Shown here one piece after another: positions 9,531 to 19,561 of a stretch of 64,000 nucleotides of DNA. The position numbers and the translations under genes were made by a program. The stretch's first letter is position 1. Every line of letters starts with the position of its first letter. This stretch comes from Nocardia carnea (GTDB lineage Bacteria > Actinomycetota > Actinomycetes > Mycobacteriales > Mycobacteriaceae), in assembly GCF_029868855.1 (NCBI RefSeq), contig NZ_JARWOV010000220.1, positions 1 through 64,000 of the forward strand, in the 5' to 3' direction. Below the pieces are notes generated by a model. The model was not told the origin of the DNA and did no database searches. It was given only the letters and a program-made list of their open reading frames with translations.

Positions 9531-10535
9531 GTGAAACGTTTTCTGTGGTCGGCCCGCAGGTACGGCCGGCGCGTGCTGACGGTGACCGCCGCACTGGCTG
9601 GGTCGGTGTTGCTCGGTACCGCCGTGAGCACCGCCCAGCCGGCCGGATATCTCCCGCCGGAGGTACCCACCGAATGGGCGCCGCCGCAGGCCGACCATCT
9701 CGGTGCCGTGCTGTACATGAAGGATCATCCTGCCGCCGTACCGCGGGGAGTCAACGATTTCGGATGTGTCCCGGACGCTGCCCATCCGCATCCGGTGATC
9801 CTGGCCCACGGTACCGACGCGAGCGCATACACCGATTGGTCGGCCATCGGCCCACGCCTGGTGGACGAGGGGTTCTGCGTTTTCGCGCTCAACTACGGCG
9901 GTAAACCGGGCGCGATCAGTTTCGGTACCGAGGACATCGTGCTCAGTGCCCACCAGTTCGCCGCCTTCGTCGACCAGGTCCGAACCGCCACCCGGGCGCC
10001 CCAGGTGGATCTGGTGGGCTTTTCCCAGGGCGCCAACATGACCCGGTACTACATCAACAAACTCGGCGGCGCGCCCGCTGTGGGCACCTGGGTCGGTCTC
10101 GCATCCCCCACCTACGGCGGTGTCATGTACGGACTGGTGCCGGTGGCCCAGCAGATTCCCGGTGCGCTGACCGTTGCGGAGAAGACGATCTCGGTGGCCG
10201 CCGTACAACAGGCACAGGGGTCGCCGTTCATGCTGGATCTCAATGCCGGCGGCGATACCGTTCCCGGAGTCCGGTACGTGACGATCGGCAGCCGGGTCGA
10301 CGAGATGATCCAGCCGTTCGGCAATATCGCGCTGCGCGGGCCGGGGGCGGACAACATCGTGGTGCAGGATCGCTGCCCGGCAGATCTCACCGGGCACTTC
10401 CACATGGTGTACGACCCCTTCGTGGCGCAACTGGTGCTCGAGGTACTCGACCCGGATCATGCGCCGGCCCCCGTCTGTCTGCCGGTCGCGCTCGGCACCG
10501 GCATTCCGCAGGTGATCATCGGCGGCAATATCTAG
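9531..10535 (+). CDS. Secreted class-2 lipase/esterase, alpha/beta hydrolase
   Basis: The N-terminus is a secretion signal: two Arg-rich clusters, a hydrophobic stretch VTAALAGSVLLG, and a likely cleavage site after the ALA-type STAQPA region. The mature enzyme has the oxyanion strand HPVILAHGTDASA, the nucleophile elbow GFSQGAN with the catalytic Ser, a later Asp region and a His in TGHFHMVYDP. This matches the EstA/lipase class 2 family common in Nocardia and Mycobacterium, which acts on extracellular esters or lipids. GTG at 9531 places the signal at the very N-terminus; GTG at 9516 would add five residues but overlaps the ribosome-binding site. Confidence 0.88.
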   Translation: MKRFLWSARRYGRRVLTVTAALAGSVLLGTAVSTAQPAGYLPPEVPTEWAPPQADHLGAVLYMKDHPAAVPRGVNDFGCVPDAAHPHPVILAHGTDASAYTDWSAIGPRLVDEGFCVFALNYGGKPGAISFGTEDIVLSAHQFAAFVDQVRTATRAPQVDLVGFSQGANMTRYYINKLGGAPAVGTWVGLASPTYGGVMYGLVPVAQQIPGALTVAEKTISVAAVQQAQGSPFMLDLNAGGDTVPGVRYVTIGSRVDEMIQPFGNIALRGPGADNIVVQDRCPADLTGHFHMVYDPFVAQLVLEVLDPDHAPAPVCLPVALGTGIPQVIIGGNI

Positions 10536-10627
10536 CGGGACTCGGCGCCGATGCCGGGCAGGCGCGGTGGCACGGGCTGTGGGCGGTTACGGACCCCGTA
10601 CGTGTCGGCGGGCAGGCGGACGCCACC

Positions 10628-10633
10628 TAGAAT
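10628..10633 (+). promoter_or_regulatory. Candidate -10 TAGAAT for def-fmt-rsmB
   Basis: A near-consensus -10 hexamer 41 nt before the def start gives a leader of about 35 nt containing a GGGAG ribosome-binding site. No -35 consensus is obvious. Confidence 0.45.
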
Positions 10634-10674
10634 GGTTTCTTTCCTGCCCTGTCTCATGTCTCCGGGAGCCGACC

Positions 10675-11217
10675 TTGACCGTCCAGTCCGTCCGCCTGTT
10701 CGGCGATCCGATCCTGCGAGCCCGCGCGACCGAGGTCACCGAATTCGGGCCCGAACTGCGGCAACTGGTGACCGACCTGACCGACACGATGTACGACGAC
10801 GGCGGCGTGGGGATGGCCGCGCCGCAGATCGGGGTCGGGCTGCGGGTGTTCGTCTACGACACCCGGGATGCCCGGGGTCATCTGATCAACCCGGTCTGGA
10901 CCGCCCTCGACGACGAGGAACAGATCGGTCCGGAGGGCTGCTTGTCGATACCGGGGGTCAATCACGACACCCGCCGCGCCCTGCGGGTGCGCGCGAGCGG
11001 GGTCGATATGACCGGTGCACCGGTCGAGTTCGAGGCCGAGGGCTTGCTCGCACGCTGTGTCCAGCACGAAACCGATCACCTGGACGGCATCCTGTTCATC
11101 GACCGCCTGGATCCACCGGACCGCAAACAGGCCATGCGCACCATCCGTGAGTCCGACTGGTTCACGGCCGGTATCACTGTCCGGCCCAGTCGCGCGCTGG
11201 CCGAGCGGGACCGCTGA
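10675..11217 (+). CDS. def: Peptide deformylase
   Basis: This metalloenzyme removes the formyl group from nascent proteins. All three family motifs are present: [10 protein letters not shown] (residues 44-53), EGCLS with metal ligand Cys89, and QHETDHLDG with ligands His131 and His135 and catalytic Glu132. Length is 180. A TTG start is chosen because GGGAG lies at the right distance and the upstream extension of the frame has no family similarity. It overlaps fmt by one base (TGATG). Deformylase and formyltransferase side by side form the N-formyl-methionine cycle. Confidence 0.95.
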   Translation: MTVQSVRLFGDPILRARATEVTEFGPELRQLVTDLTDTMYDDGGVGMAAPQIGVGLRVFVYDTRDARGHLINPVWTALDDEEQIGPEGCLSIPGVNHDTRRALRVRASGVDMTGAPVEFEAEGLLARCVQHETDHLDGILFIDRLDPPDRKQAMRTIRESDWFTAGITVRPSRALAERDR

Positions 11218-12137
11218 TGCGGATAGTCTTCGCCGGCACCCCCGACCCGGCCGTCCCGTCGCTGCGCCGGCTGATCGAATCGCGGCACGAGGTGGTCGCC
11301 GTGGTCACGCGGCCGGACGCCGTGGCCGGTCGCGGCCGGAAATTGCACCGTTCGCCGGTCGGGCAGCTCGCCGACGAATACGGTATTCCGGTACTGACGC
11401 CGCGCAAACCCGCCGAGCCCGAATTCGTCGAAGCCCTCACGGAGCTTGCACCGGATTGCTGCCCGGTGGTCGCCTACGGTGCATTGCTGCCCGCGGAAAT
11501 CCTGGAGATCCCGCGCCACGGCTGGATCAACCTGCATTTCTCGCTGCTACCGGCTTGGCGCGGCGCGGCTCCGGTACAGGCGGCCATCGCGGCGGGCGAC
11601 GAGATCACCGGGGCGTCCACGTTCCGGATCGAAACCGGCCTGGACACCGGACCGGTCTACGGCGTGGTGACCGAACGGATCGCCGTCACCGATACCGCCG
11701 GGGACCTGCTGGCACGGCTGGCCGACAGCGGAGCCGCCCTGCTCGAACAGACCCTGCACGGCGTGGAAGACGGGACGCTGCAGGCGATCCCGCAATCCAC
11801 CGAGGGCGTGTCCTATGCGCCGAAGATCACCGTGGAGGCGGCACAGGTGCGCTGGGATCAGCCCGCACTCGCTGTCGGCCGCGCGATCCGGGCGGTGACA
11901 CCGCACCCAGGCGCCTGGACGACCGTGGCGGGTAACCGGCTCAAGCTGGGCCCGGTGGAGCTGGTCGAGGAGGCGCTGCCCGAACGGCAGATCGAAGTAC
12001 GCAAGACGGGGGTCTATATCGGCACCGCGACCACCGCGGTCCGACTGGACCGGGTGCAGCCGCAGGGTAAACGCATGATGGCGGCACTGGACTGGGCCCG
12101 CGGCGCGCGCCTGGAGCCCGGCGCGGTGGTCGAATGA
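11217..12137 (+). CDS. fmt: Methionyl-tRNA formyltransferase
   Basis: The enzyme transfers a formyl group from 10-formyl-THF to initiator Met-tRNA. The N-terminal Rossmann domain starts [16 protein letters not shown]. The active-site segment [18 protein letters not shown] carries the catalytic Asn and His, and [17 protein letters not shown] carries the Asp. The C-terminal OB-fold for tRNA binding follows ([19 protein letters not shown]). Length 306 is normal. Its stop overlaps the rsmB start as ATGA, so the two are translationally coupled. Confidence 0.96.
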   Translation: MRIVFAGTPDPAVPSLRRLIESRHEVVAVVTRPDAVAGRGRKLHRSPVGQLADEYGIPVLTPRKPAEPEFVEALTELAPDCCPVVAYGALLPAEILEIPRHGWINLHFSLLPAWRGAAPVQAAIAAGDEITGASTFRIETGLDTGPVYGVVTERIAVTDTAGDLLARLADSGAALLEQTLHGVEDGTLQAIPQSTEGVSYAPKITVEAAQVRWDQPALAVGRAIRAVTPHPGAWTTVAGNRLKLGPVELVEEALPERQIEVRKTGVYIGTATTAVRLDRVQPQGKRMMAALDWARGARLEPGAVVE

Positions 12138-14461
12138 CCGGCCCCGCCGGTGACCGGCCACGCGGCTTCCGGCGCCATCCGAAACCCGAATCTGCCGGGG
12201 CCGACGCCGTAGATCGCGAATCCGGCGCAGCAGGGCAGGGAGCCCGTAAGGCCCCCGACCCTCGCCCCGGTACGGGTCGGGACCGACCGGGTTTGCCGGA
12301 TTCGCCGCGCGATGGGCGGGCGAAGGACACGAAACCGGGTGATTTCGACCGGAAGGGAACCGGTCGAAAAGGCGAAGGTGGGCGGCCCCGAGGTGATTCC
12401 GCGGCGGGGGAGCGCCGAGCGGAGCGGTCGGGGCGCGAGCGCACGACAGGTGGCCGCGGTGGGGATCCCCGCCAAGGCGAGAAGTCATCGCGCTCGGGCG
12501 GTGACCGACCCGATTACCGGGGTGCAGGGCAGTCCCGCCGAGAACAGCGAGGGCGCCGGGCCGACTCCGCGGCGGGGGAGCGACCGGGGCGCGATCGCTC
12601 GGCCGGTTCTGCGCAGGGCGAGCGTCGGAGGGATCCCGCCGATGGCGGGAAATCAGCGCGCTCGAGCCGTGACCGGCCCGGCTATCGGGGCGAGGGACCT
12701 GCTCGCCGTGAACAGCCGGGGCGCGGATCGGATTCGGGCGGCCGCTCGGCCGATCAGGGCGCGGCGGCGCGCGGCGGCCGGTCGGGTTCCGGGTACCGCG
12801 GCGAATTCGGCGCGGGGCGAGCGGATCGGACAGGGGCGGGTCGCGCGGACCGTGGCCGCGAGGGCCGTCCGCATTCGCCCGAGAACCGGGACATGGGCGC
12901 AGGCCGGCCCGGCGGCGAGGGAGGCGGACCCGGCGGCCGTCGCGGCGACACGCCCGCACGATTCGCCGGCGGCTCCCGGGCGGCCGCGGGCGGCGACAGG
13001 CGCGGCGCGAACGGACGGCGCGAGGACGAACGCCGGCGTCCGGACGCGGGAAGCAAGGGACCCGGCGCCGGTAAACGCTCCGGTTCCGGCCGGGTACGCC
13101 CCGGGCGCGGAGAATCCACCCAGCGCCGGGTCGAAGATCCGGCGCGCACTGTCGCGCTGGAAACCCTGCGTGCGGTCCGGGAGCGGGATGCCTACGCCAA
13201 CCTGGTGCTCCCGGCGTTCCTACGCGAATACTCCGTGCAGGGACGCGACGCCGCACTGGCCACCGAACTGGGGTACGGCGCATGTCGTAGCCTCGGCGTT
13301 CTGGACGCGGTGATCGCCGATTGCGCCGGTCGCGAGATCGCGGAGATCGACGGTCCGCTACTGGATGTCCTGCGCCTGGGCACCTATCAATTGCTGCGTA
13401 CCCGCGTCGAACCGCATGCTGCCGTACACACCGCGGTGGAACTCGCTCGCGCCGAATCCGGTACGAGTCGCGCCGGTTTCGTCAACGCCGTACTGCGCAG
13501 AGTCACCGAACGCTCGCCGGAGGACTGGGTGGCGCGGCTCGCCCCACCGGACCCGATCGGCCGGCTGGCCTTCGAATACGCGCATCCGGAATGGATCGCC
13601 CAGGCCTTCGCCGACGCGCTCGGCGCCGATGCGGGCGAACTGGGTGATCTGCTCGCCGCCGACGACGCCCGCCCCGTGGTGCATCTGGTGGCCCGCCCCG
13701 GCGATATCACCGCCGAGGAGCTCGCTCTCGTCACCGGAGGTGAGGAAGGCCGCTGGTCCCCGTACGCGGTGTACCTCGAGGGCGGCGATCCTGGATCGCT
13801 GGAACCGGTTCGCGAGGGGATGGCGGCGGTACAGGACGAGGGCAGTCAACTCGTGGCGCTCGCGCTCACCCGTGCGCCGTTGCACGGCACCGATACCGGA
13901 CGCTGGCTCGACCTCTGCGCGGGGCCCGGCGGTAAAACCGCGCTGTTGGGCGCGCTCGCCGGAATCGACGGCTACCGGGTGGATGCGGTGGAACCGTCCG
14001 CGCATCGTGCCGAGCTGGTTCGTTCGGCCACCCGGGATATGCCGGTCGAGGTGCATATCGCCGACGGCCGGGACAGCGGCCTGCCTGCCGGCTACGACCG
14101 GATCCTGGTCGATGCCCCGTGCACCGGGCTCGGTGCTCTGCGTCGCCGCCCGGAGGCCCGCTGGCGCCGCACCCCCGGCGATATCCCGGATCTGGTGGCG
14201 CTGCAGCGCGAGCTGGTGGTCGCGGCATGGGATCTGCTGCGGCCCGGTGGGGTGCTGGTCTACTCGACCTGCTCTCCGCACCTCCCCGAAACCGTCGCGG
14301 TGGTGGCGGATACGGTGCGCCGCACCGGAGCCGAACAGCTGGACGCCCGCGAGCTGCTACCCGGCGTCACCGGACTCGGCGCCGGTCCCACGGTGCAGTT
14401 GTGGCCACACCGGCACGGCACCGACGCCATGTTCGTGGCCGCGCTGCGCAAACCGCGGTAG
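12134..14461 (+). CDS. rsmB: 16S rRNA m5C967 methyltransferase RsmB/Fmu with long repetitive N-terminal extension
   Basis: The C-terminal ~440 residues are a complete RsmB. A NusB-like RNA-binding domain starts near residue 333 ([20 protein letters not shown]). The SAM motif [16 protein letters not shown] lies near 592, the catalytic [18 protein letters not shown] near 659, and the second catalytic Cys is in VYSTCS near 710. The first ~330 residues are Arg/Gly/Asp/Ser-rich, with about three 55-residue repeats each containing D-S-x-x-G and a later YRG. Homologues are usually about 450-480 residues. The extension keeps one open frame and starts by ATGA overlap with fmt, but alternative internal starts cannot be excluded. 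Confidence 0.9.
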   Translation: MTGPAGDRPRGFRRHPKPESAGADAVDRESGAAGQGARKAPDPRPGTGRDRPGLPDSPRDGRAKDTKPGDFDRKGTGRKGEGGRPRGDSAAGERRAERSGRERTTGGRGGDPRQGEKSSRSGGDRPDYRGAGQSRREQRGRRADSAAGERPGRDRSAGSAQGERRRDPADGGKSARSSRDRPGYRGEGPARREQPGRGSDSGGRSADQGAAARGGRSGSGYRGEFGAGRADRTGAGRADRGREGRPHSPENRDMGAGRPGGEGGGPGGRRGDTPARFAGGSRAAAGGDRRGANGRREDERRRPDAGSKGPGAGKRSGSGRVRPGRGESTQRRVEDPARTVALETLRAVRERDAYANLVLPAFLREYSVQGRDAALATELGYGACRSLGVLDAVIADCAGREIAEIDGPLLDVLRLGTYQLLRTRVEPHAAVHTAVELARAESGTSRAGFVNAVLRRVTERSPEDWVARLAPPDPIGRLAFEYAHPEWIAQAFADALGADAGELGDLLAADDARPVVHLVARPGDITAEELALVTGGEEGRWSPYAVYLEGGDPGSLEPVREGMAAVQDEGSQLVALALTRAPLHGTDTGRWLDLCAGPGGKTALLGALAGIDGYRVDAVEPSAHRAELVRSATRDMPVEVHIADGRDSGLPAGYDRILVDAPCTGLGALRRRPEARWRRTPGDIPDLVALQRELVVAAWDLLRPGGVLVYSTCSPHLPETVAVVADTVRRTGAEQLDARELLPGVTGLGAGPTVQLWPHRHGTDAMFVAALRKPR
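12394..12860 (+). repeat. Imperfect ~168-bp repeats in rsmB 5' region
   Basis: The 17-mer TCCGCGGCGGGGGAGCG occurs at 12398-12414 and again at 12566-12582, 168 bp (56 codons) apart, and the flanking protein also repeats. A third, more diverged copy begins near 12730. The repeat is in frame, consistent with growth by duplication. Confidence 0.6.
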
Positions 14462-14510
14462 GCGACGGATTTCCAAGCCTGCCGCCACCTATCCGGGCAG
14501 ACTCGGCGAT

Positions 14511-14861
14511 ATGAGCCTCACCTGGCAGAACGTCGTCCGGCTGGCCACCGAACTTCCGGAAGTCGCGGAATCGACCTCCTACCGGACCCCGGCATTGAAA
14601 GTCTCGGGCAGAAGTTTCGCCCGGCTGCGCACAGAGGCCGAGGGCGGTCTGGTGCTGCGCTGTGAGATGGCGGAGAAACAAGCCCTGCTGGCCTCCGGTG
14701 ACCCGGCCTTCTACACCACTCCGCACTACGACGGATATCCCTACATCCTCATCGACCTGGAGCGCGTCGACACCGAGCAATTGCGTGAACTGCTCGACGC
14801 CGCGTGGTGGCTGGTCGCTCCCGCGAAGCTGCGTAAAACCAGACCGGGAACAGGTGAGTAG
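14511..14861 (+). CDS. MmcQ/YjbR-family protein
   Basis: A 116-residue protein with the YjbR/MmcQ pattern: VVRLATELPEVAESTSYRTPALKV at the N-terminus, then CEMAEKQALLASGDPAFYTTPHY and a C-terminal WWLVAPAKL helix. The family has a CyaY-like or double-wing fold. Some members are described as DNA-binding, but the biochemical role is not established. A CAGACT hexamer lies 7 nt before the ATG, a weaker version of the leaderless pattern seen at other genes here. It is convergent with the oxidoreductase gene. Confidence 0.8.
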   Translation: MSLTWQNVVRLATELPEVAESTSYRTPALKVSGRSFARLRTEAEGGLVLRCEMAEKQALLASGDPAFYTTPHYDGYPYILIDLERVDTEQLRELLDAAWWLVAPAKLRKTRPGTGE

Positions 14862-14918
14862 TTGGACCCGGGCACGTCTACCGGGTCTGCCGGTGATCCG
14901 GCGCTGCGCGCTGACGAT

Positions 14919-14954
14919 GGTTCGCGACAACCCGGCGGTGTGAGAGCGCGAACC
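14919..14954. terminator. Hairpin between convergent genes
   Basis: GGTTCGCG and CGCGAACC form an 8-bp perfect stem around a 20-nt loop, in the gap between the convergent MmcQ-like and molybdopterin oxidoreductase genes. It could serve both strands. The large loop and absence of a T-run make it weak evidence. Confidence 0.3.
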
Positions 14955-14972
14955 GCCCGGTGTGCGGGTGTA

Positions 14973-17141
14973 TCAGCGGGCGGCCGCGGCCGCTTTCCCG
15001 GCCGGTTCGATCCGGACCCAGGTGCTGTTCACCGCAGCGTTTCCGGAGATACGGTCCACTTGCTCCGGATCGTGGAGCAGGTTGACATTCGCGCCCGGCA
15101 GCGCGGCCGCCACAGTCCAGCCGACGCCCGGTTCGCGGTGACCCCAGCCGTGCGGGATGGCGACCGTACCGGGCCGGATATCGGCGCTGACCTCCACCGG
15201 CACCGTGATGGCGCCGATCGGCGAGCTCACGGCGGCCTGGTCACCATCGGAGAGCCCGCGCGCGGCGGCGTCGTCGGGATGCATCAGCGCGGTGCACCGG
15301 TCGCGGCCCTTCACCATCGCCGGCACATTGTGCAACCACGAATTGTTGCTGCGCAGGTGGCGGCGGCCGATCAGGCGCAGGTCGAAACCTTCGCCGCGGG
15401 CGGAGCCGGCGTCGGCGAGGAGCCGGCGGGCTTCGGCGACGAACGGTGCCGGGGCGAGCTGCACCTTACGATCAGGGGTCGAGATGAGGGAATGCAGCCG
15501 AGGCTGCAACGGTCCGAGATCGATCCCGCCGCGGGCCGCGCGGACCTTCGCCAGCGTGATGCCGCGGCGGCCCCGGCGTAGTACGCCGTGTGGACCGGCC
15601 GCGATCCCCAGTGCCGCCGCCCGCACCGGGCTGAATCGTGCGAATACCGCGTTCAGGGCCCGTCCGGTCAGCGAACGCACCGGCAGCGGCAGGATCTCGG
15701 TGGTCAGCCGGGCCATGATCTCCCAGTCCTCGAGACCGTCCGCCGGTGCGTCGACCGCCCGCGCGTTGTAACGAATGTTGTTGTGCACGCTGAACATGGT
15801 CAGCAGGATGTCGAGGTCCTCGCGTTCCAGCGGTGAGACCGGCGGCAGGATGATATCGGCGTGGCGGGTGGTCTCGGTGATGTACATATCCACGGCCACA
15901 TAGAAATCCAGCGAACTCAGCGCCTTGTCCAGCTGCCCGCGCTGCGGGGTGGACAGTACGGGATTCCCGGCATAGGTGATCATGGCGCGGATCTGTTCCG
16001 GCCCCTCGTCGAGGATTTCGGCGGCCAAGGCGGCCACCGGTAATTCGAAGCGGAACGATTTGTACCTACCCGAGCGATCGGTCCACGCGCCGTGGAACGG
16101 TGGCATCCGCCGTGCCAGCGGCAGCAGGTCCACCGCCGGGGTGGCGTACATCTGGCCACCTGGCCGGTCCAGGTTTCCCGTGATCGCGTTGATGGTGTTG
16201 ACCAGCCAGTGGGTGATCGTCCCGGTGACGGTCTGGCACACTCCGATCCGGGCGTACATCACCGCCGATCTCGCCGCGGCATGTTCCCGGGCGAGCCGCC
16301 GGATCGTCTCGGCGTCGACCCCTGCATAGGGCGCCGCTTCCTCGGGGGAGAACCCGGATACCAGCTGCCGCAACGTTTCCGACCCGGTGCACTGTGTCCG
16401 GAGGGCGGTCCGGTCGCACAGGTCCTCGGTGAGCAGTACGTGCAGGACGGCCAACAGCAGGTACGGGTCACCGCCCGGCAACACTGCCACGTGCTCGTCG
16501 GCCAGGCGCGCGGTTTCGGTACGCCGCGGGTCGATCACCACAACCTTGCCGCCGCGGCCCCGCACATCCTTGATCCGGTTCTTGGCGCCCGGCATGGTGG
16601 TCACCGAACCGTTGGACACCGCCGGATTGGCGCCGAGGATCACCAGCCGATCGGTGCGGTCGATATCGGCGATGGGCATCAGGAAGTTCGAGCCGTACTT
16701 CTGCCAGGCCACGAATTCCTGGGGGAATTGATCGATCGAGGAAGCGGTGTAGAAGTTGCGGGTCATCAGGCCCGCCCGCAACGCCATGGCGTACATGATC
16801 GCCGAATTGTGTGCCGCCGGATTGCCGAGGTACATGCCCACCGCATGCGGGCCGTGCTCGCGCCGGACCCGCCGCAACCGGGCACCGACCTCGCGGAACG
16901 CCTCGTCCCAGCCGATCGGCTCGAACCGGTCACCGACCCGCCGCATCGGCGTGCGCAACCGGTCCGGATCGTCGTGCAGGCCGGCCATGGCCGTCGCCTT
17001 CGGGCAGATATATCCCTTGGACAGCACGTCCTCGGGGTTGCCCTCGATCCTGGTGACAGTCGAATCCTCGACGGTCACCAGGATGCCGCAGTGGGCCTCG
17101 CACAGGGTGCATTGGCGGGCGACGGTTTCCGTGGTGGTCAT
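14973..17141 (-). CDS. Molybdopterin-dependent oxidoreductase (BisC/formate dehydrogenase-like)
   Basis: A 722-residue cytoplasmic enzyme of the DMSO-reductase superfamily with no Tat signal. Cys11, Cys14, Cys18 and Cys46 (CTLCEAHC ... GYICPK) are placed to bind one [4Fe-4S] cluster. Bis-MGD-binding regions follow: ILGANPAVSNGS, VVVIDPRRTETA, GNLDRPGGQMY, and a C-terminal aspartate-decarboxylase-like barrel with NNSWLHNVPAM. The residue after the usual cluster segment is not Cys or Sec at an obvious metal position, so the substrate is not predictable. The position corresponds to that of no fixed neighbour; M. tuberculosis has a bisC gene in the same broad region. Confidence 0.85.
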   Translation of the reverse strand: MTTTETVARQCTLCEAHCGILVTVEDSTVTRIEGNPEDVLSKGYICPKATAMAGLHDDPDRLRTPMRRVGDRFEPIGWDEAFREVGARLRRVRREHGPHAVGMYLGNPAAHNSAIMYAMALRAGLMTRNFYTASSIDQFPQEFVAWQKYGSNFLMPIADIDRTDRLVILGANPAVSNGSVTTMPGAKNRIKDVRGRGGKVVVIDPRRTETARLADEHVAVLPGGDPYLLLAVLHVLLTEDLCDRTALRTQCTGSETLRQLVSGFSPEEAAPYAGVDAETIRRLAREHAAARSAVMYARIGVCQTVTGTITHWLVNTINAITGNLDRPGGQMYATPAVDLLPLARRMPPFHGAWTDRSGRYKSFRFELPVAALAAEILDEGPEQIRAMITYAGNPVLSTPQRGQLDKALSSLDFYVAVDMYITETTRHADIILPPVSPLEREDLDILLTMFSVHNNIRYNARAVDAPADGLEDWEIMARLTTEILPLPVRSLTGRALNAVFARFSPVRAAALGIAAGPHGVLRRGRRGITLAKVRAARGGIDLGPLQPRLHSLISTPDRKVQLAPAPFVAEARRLLADAGSARGEGFDLRLIGRRHLRSNNSWLHNVPAMVKGRDRCTALMHPDDAAARGLSDGDQAAVSSPIGAITVPVEVSADIRPGTVAIPHGWGHREPGVGWTVAAALPGANVNLLHDPEQVDRISGNAAVNSTWVRIEPAGKAAAAAR

Positions 17142-17352
17142 GGCCTCACATCACCTTCTGCCGCATCGTCTTCGACGCGCTGCGGGTGTGCCGGATTACG
17201 GGCTGATCCGGCTCATCGGTTGCTCTGGTCTGCGAGAAGCGCGGGCCTCGATGCGAATGGTTCGCTGAGATATTTACCCACTCGATCTCTCAAAGACGAG
17301 GGTAGACCGATCGGCGAAGCGGGCACAACAGTCACCGGAAAGGAACCGGCGC

Positions 17353-18264
17353 CTACTCCCGTGACGACTGTTCCCGCAGCCGGGCCAGTGTTTTCGTGAG
17401 AATCCGGGAAACGTGCATCTGCGAGATCCCCATTTGCTGGGCGATCTGCGTCTGGGTCATCGATTCGAAGAACCGCATGGTCAGGATCCGGCGTTCCCGC
17501 TCCGGCAACCCCGCCAGCAACGGCCGGATCGCCACATACTCCTCGACCCGGTCGAACTGCGCCTCCTCCTCGCCGAGCGTGTCCAGCAGCGAGGCGTCGG
17601 TATCCCGGCCGACCGATGCCGCATCGATCGAGGTGGGCTGGTAGGCGTTCCCCGCGATCACCGCCTGCGTCACCTCGTCGGGATCGACATCGAGCTCGGC
17701 CGCGATCTCCTTGGCCGTCGGCGAACGGCCCAGCGATTGCGACAGCGCATCCACGGCCGCCCCGATGCGCAGATGGGTTTCCTTCACCCGGCGCGGCACC
17801 CGCATCGCCCAGGTGTTGTCCCGGAAATACCGGCGTACCTCGCCCATGATCGTCGGTACCGCGAACGACAGGAAATTCGAGCCGCGGGATACATCGAAAC
17901 GGTCCACCGCGTGCACCAGCCCCACCCGGGCGACCTGGGTCAGATCGTCGAACGGCTCCCCGCGGCCACTGAACTTGCGGGCGATATGGTCGGCCAGCGG
18001 GATACAGCGGCCGATCAGCTCGTTACGCAGCGCGGCATGCTGGGCGGACTCCGGTTCCGCGGCCGCCAACTGGGTGAACAGGCCCGCGACATCGTCGTAG
18101 CCGCCGACCTGACTCGATTCCGCCAGCTCCGCCTCGGTCTCGGAATCGGCGTCCGGGGCCTCCGCGGCCGACGCGGCGTGACCGCCCCGGCCGGAATCGG
18201 GCTCCGGACCATGAGTATCGGGCGCGCCGGTGGGGGAGTCGAGCGGCTTGTCCTGTTCGGTCAC
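17353..18264 (-). CDS. sigF: Group 3 sigma factor, SigF/SigB type
   Basis: An alternative sigma factor of the stress/stationary-phase class. After a ~60-residue acidic disordered arm come region 2 ([23 protein letters not shown], then [22 protein letters not shown]), region 3 with [15 protein letters not shown], and region 4 with [24 protein letters not shown] and MHVSRIL. Length is 303. The GTG start overlaps the rsbW stop as GTGA, so anti-sigma and sigma are coupled, as in the M. tuberculosis usfX-sigF pair. Confidence 0.92.
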   Translation of the reverse strand: MTEQDKPLDSPTGAPDTHGPEPDSGRGGHAASAAEAPDADSETEAELAESSQVGGYDDVAGLFTQLAAAEPESAQHAALRNELIGRCIPLADHIARKFSGRGEPFDDLTQVARVGLVHAVDRFDVSRGSNFLSFAVPTIMGEVRRYFRDNTWAMRVPRRVKETHLRIGAAVDALSQSLGRSPTAKEIAAELDVDPDEVTQAVIAGNAYQPTSIDAASVGRDTDASLLDTLGEEEAQFDRVEEYVAIRPLLAGLPERERRILTMRFFESMTQTQIAQQMGISQMHVSRILTKTLARLREQSSRE

Positions 18265-18683
18265 GCTTTCCCCCGGACCCGACGGAACTCGACCGCTGTC
18301 GGAAATCCGGAAACCTGCTGGTCGAAGGACTCCTGCCGGGCGTCCACCGCATCGGTGAGGGTACGGAGCACATGCCAGCCGAAACTGCGCGAATCGGGCA
18401 GGCCCTCCCGCGCCGCCACCCCGGCGACCCGGACCCGGAGATCGGTCTCACCGATGGTGAACACGCAGTGCAGGCTGGTGCCGGGTGCCGCCAGGCCGAT
18501 CAGCGTCGAACAGGCCTCGTCCACCGCGAGCCGGATATCTGCGACCTCGTCCATGGTGAAATCGCTGAGCAGCACCAGAGTTTCGGCGAGACCGCGCACG
18601 ATCGGCAGCTGCGTCACCGATGCCGCCACTCGAATCTCCACCGGGGAGCCGTGAATCCCCTCTTCCGCCGAAGTATTGATCAC
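18261..18683 (-). CDS. rsbW: Anti-sigma factor, RsbW/UsfX-type serine kinase domain
   Basis: A 140-residue HATPase_c protein expected to hold SigF inactive. The N-box region reads [17 protein letters not shown]; the usual Asn is not obvious, as is common in mycobacterial UsfX. The G-box region is [12 protein letters not shown]. The only neighbour in the operon is sigF; no STAS anti-anti-sigma gene is adjacent. The GTG start has TAACCT 6 nt upstream and no Shine-Dalgarno, so the mRNA may be leaderless. Confidence 0.85.
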   Translation of the reverse strand: MINTSAEEGIHGSPVEIRVAASVTQLPIVRGLAETLVLLSDFTMDEVADIRLAVDEACSTLIGLAAPGTSLHCVFTIGETDLRVRVAGVAAREGLPDSRSFGWHVLRTLTDAVDARQESFDQQVSGFPTAVEFRRVRGKA

Positions 18684-18689
18684 CCTGGC

Positions 18690-18695
18690 AGGTTA
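18690..18695 (-). promoter_or_regulatory. Leaderless -10 TAACCT for rsbW-sigF
   Basis: TAACCT, a 6-nt spacer, then GTG, with no ribosome-binding site. This places transcription start at or next to the start codon. I saw no clear SigF-type GGTTT/GGGTAT promoter here. Confidence 0.5.
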
Positions 18696-18814
18696 CTGGG
18701 TTTCCGGCGTATCGGCGCGCGCGGGGTTTGGGCCCCCGTACCGGCGAATCCCCGAGGGCTGTATCCGGCACGTCGGCGCGGTCGGGCCCATTCGGTGCCG
18801 TCGCCGGACAGCAC

Positions 18815-18820
18815 TAGACT
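18815..18820 (+). promoter_or_regulatory. Leaderless -10 TAGACT for rpe
   Basis: TAGACT, exactly 7 nt, then GTG. No Shine-Dalgarno is present. This supports GTG at 18828 as the rpe start over the ATG 42 nt downstream. Confidence 0.55.
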
Positions 18821-18827
18821 GCGCCGC

Positions 18828-19541
18828 GTGACTGCGTCCGAGCCCACCTTCACCCGTCCGGCGGCCCCGATGATCGCCCCGTCCATCCTCTCCGCGGATT
18901 TCGCGCGGCTGGCCGATGAGGCCGAAGCGGTCGCGACCGCCGACTGGCTGCACGTCGATGTGATGGACGCGCATTTCGTGCCGAACCTGACACTGGGTTT
19001 GCCGGTCGTGCAGAGCCTGCTGAAGGCCACCGATATTCCGCTGGACTGCCATCTGATGATCGAGGACCCGGCCCGGTGGGCGCCGCCGTATGCGGAGGCC
19101 GGCGCCTACAACGTGACCTTCCATGCCGAGGCGACCGACGATCCGGTGGCGGTGGCCCGCGATATCCGGGCAGCCGGAGCGAAGGCCGGGCTGTCGGTGA
19201 AACCGAATACGCCGATCGAGCCGTACCTGGAGATTCTCCGCGACTTCGACACATTGCTGGTGATGAGTGTCGAGCCCGGTTTCGGCGGCCAGTCGTTCAT
19301 TTCCTCCGTGCTGGACAAGGCGAAAGTCGTGCGGCGGCTGGTCGACACGGGGGAGTTGCGGCTGGTGGTGGAGATCGACGGTGGGATCAACGCCGACACC
19401 ATCGAACAGGCGGCCGAGGCCGGTATCGACTGTTTCGTCGCGGGGTCGGCCGTGTACAACACTGCCGACCCGGGTGCGACCGTGGAGAAACTGCGCAGCC
19501 AGGCGGCCGCGGCGCGGTCGCCGCACCACGCCGCCCACTGA
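18828..19541 (+). CDS. rpe: Ribulose-phosphate 3-epimerase
   Basis: The enzyme interconverts ribulose-5-phosphate and xylulose-5-phosphate in the pentose phosphate pathway. The TIM-barrel signatures are [33 protein letters not shown] (metal-binding His and catalytic Asp), [22 protein letters not shown], and [11 protein letters not shown] with the second catalytic Asp. Length is 237 from GTG 18828; a start at ATG 18870 would also leave a full catalytic domain. The next conserved gene in M. tuberculosis would be ribD, absent here. Confidence 0.95.
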   Translation: MTASEPTFTRPAAPMIAPSILSADFARLADEAEAVATADWLHVDVMDAHFVPNLTLGLPVVQSLLKATDIPLDCHLMIEDPARWAPPYAEAGAYNVTFHAEATDDPVAVARDIRAAGAKAGLSVKPNTPIEPYLEILRDFDTLLVMSVEPGFGGQSFISSVLDKAKVVRRLVDTGELRLVVEIDGGINADTIEQAAEAGIDCFVAGSAVYNTADPGATVEKLRSQAAAARSPHHAAH

Positions 19542-19561
19542 GGTCGCGTCGGCTCATCTGC

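Noticed and set aside
11547..13283. A 578-codon open frame on the minus strand across fmt and rsmB
   Set aside because: It lies opposite two genes with full catalytic motifs, is Arg/Pro-rich and has no family signature; high GC leaves antisense frames open by chance.
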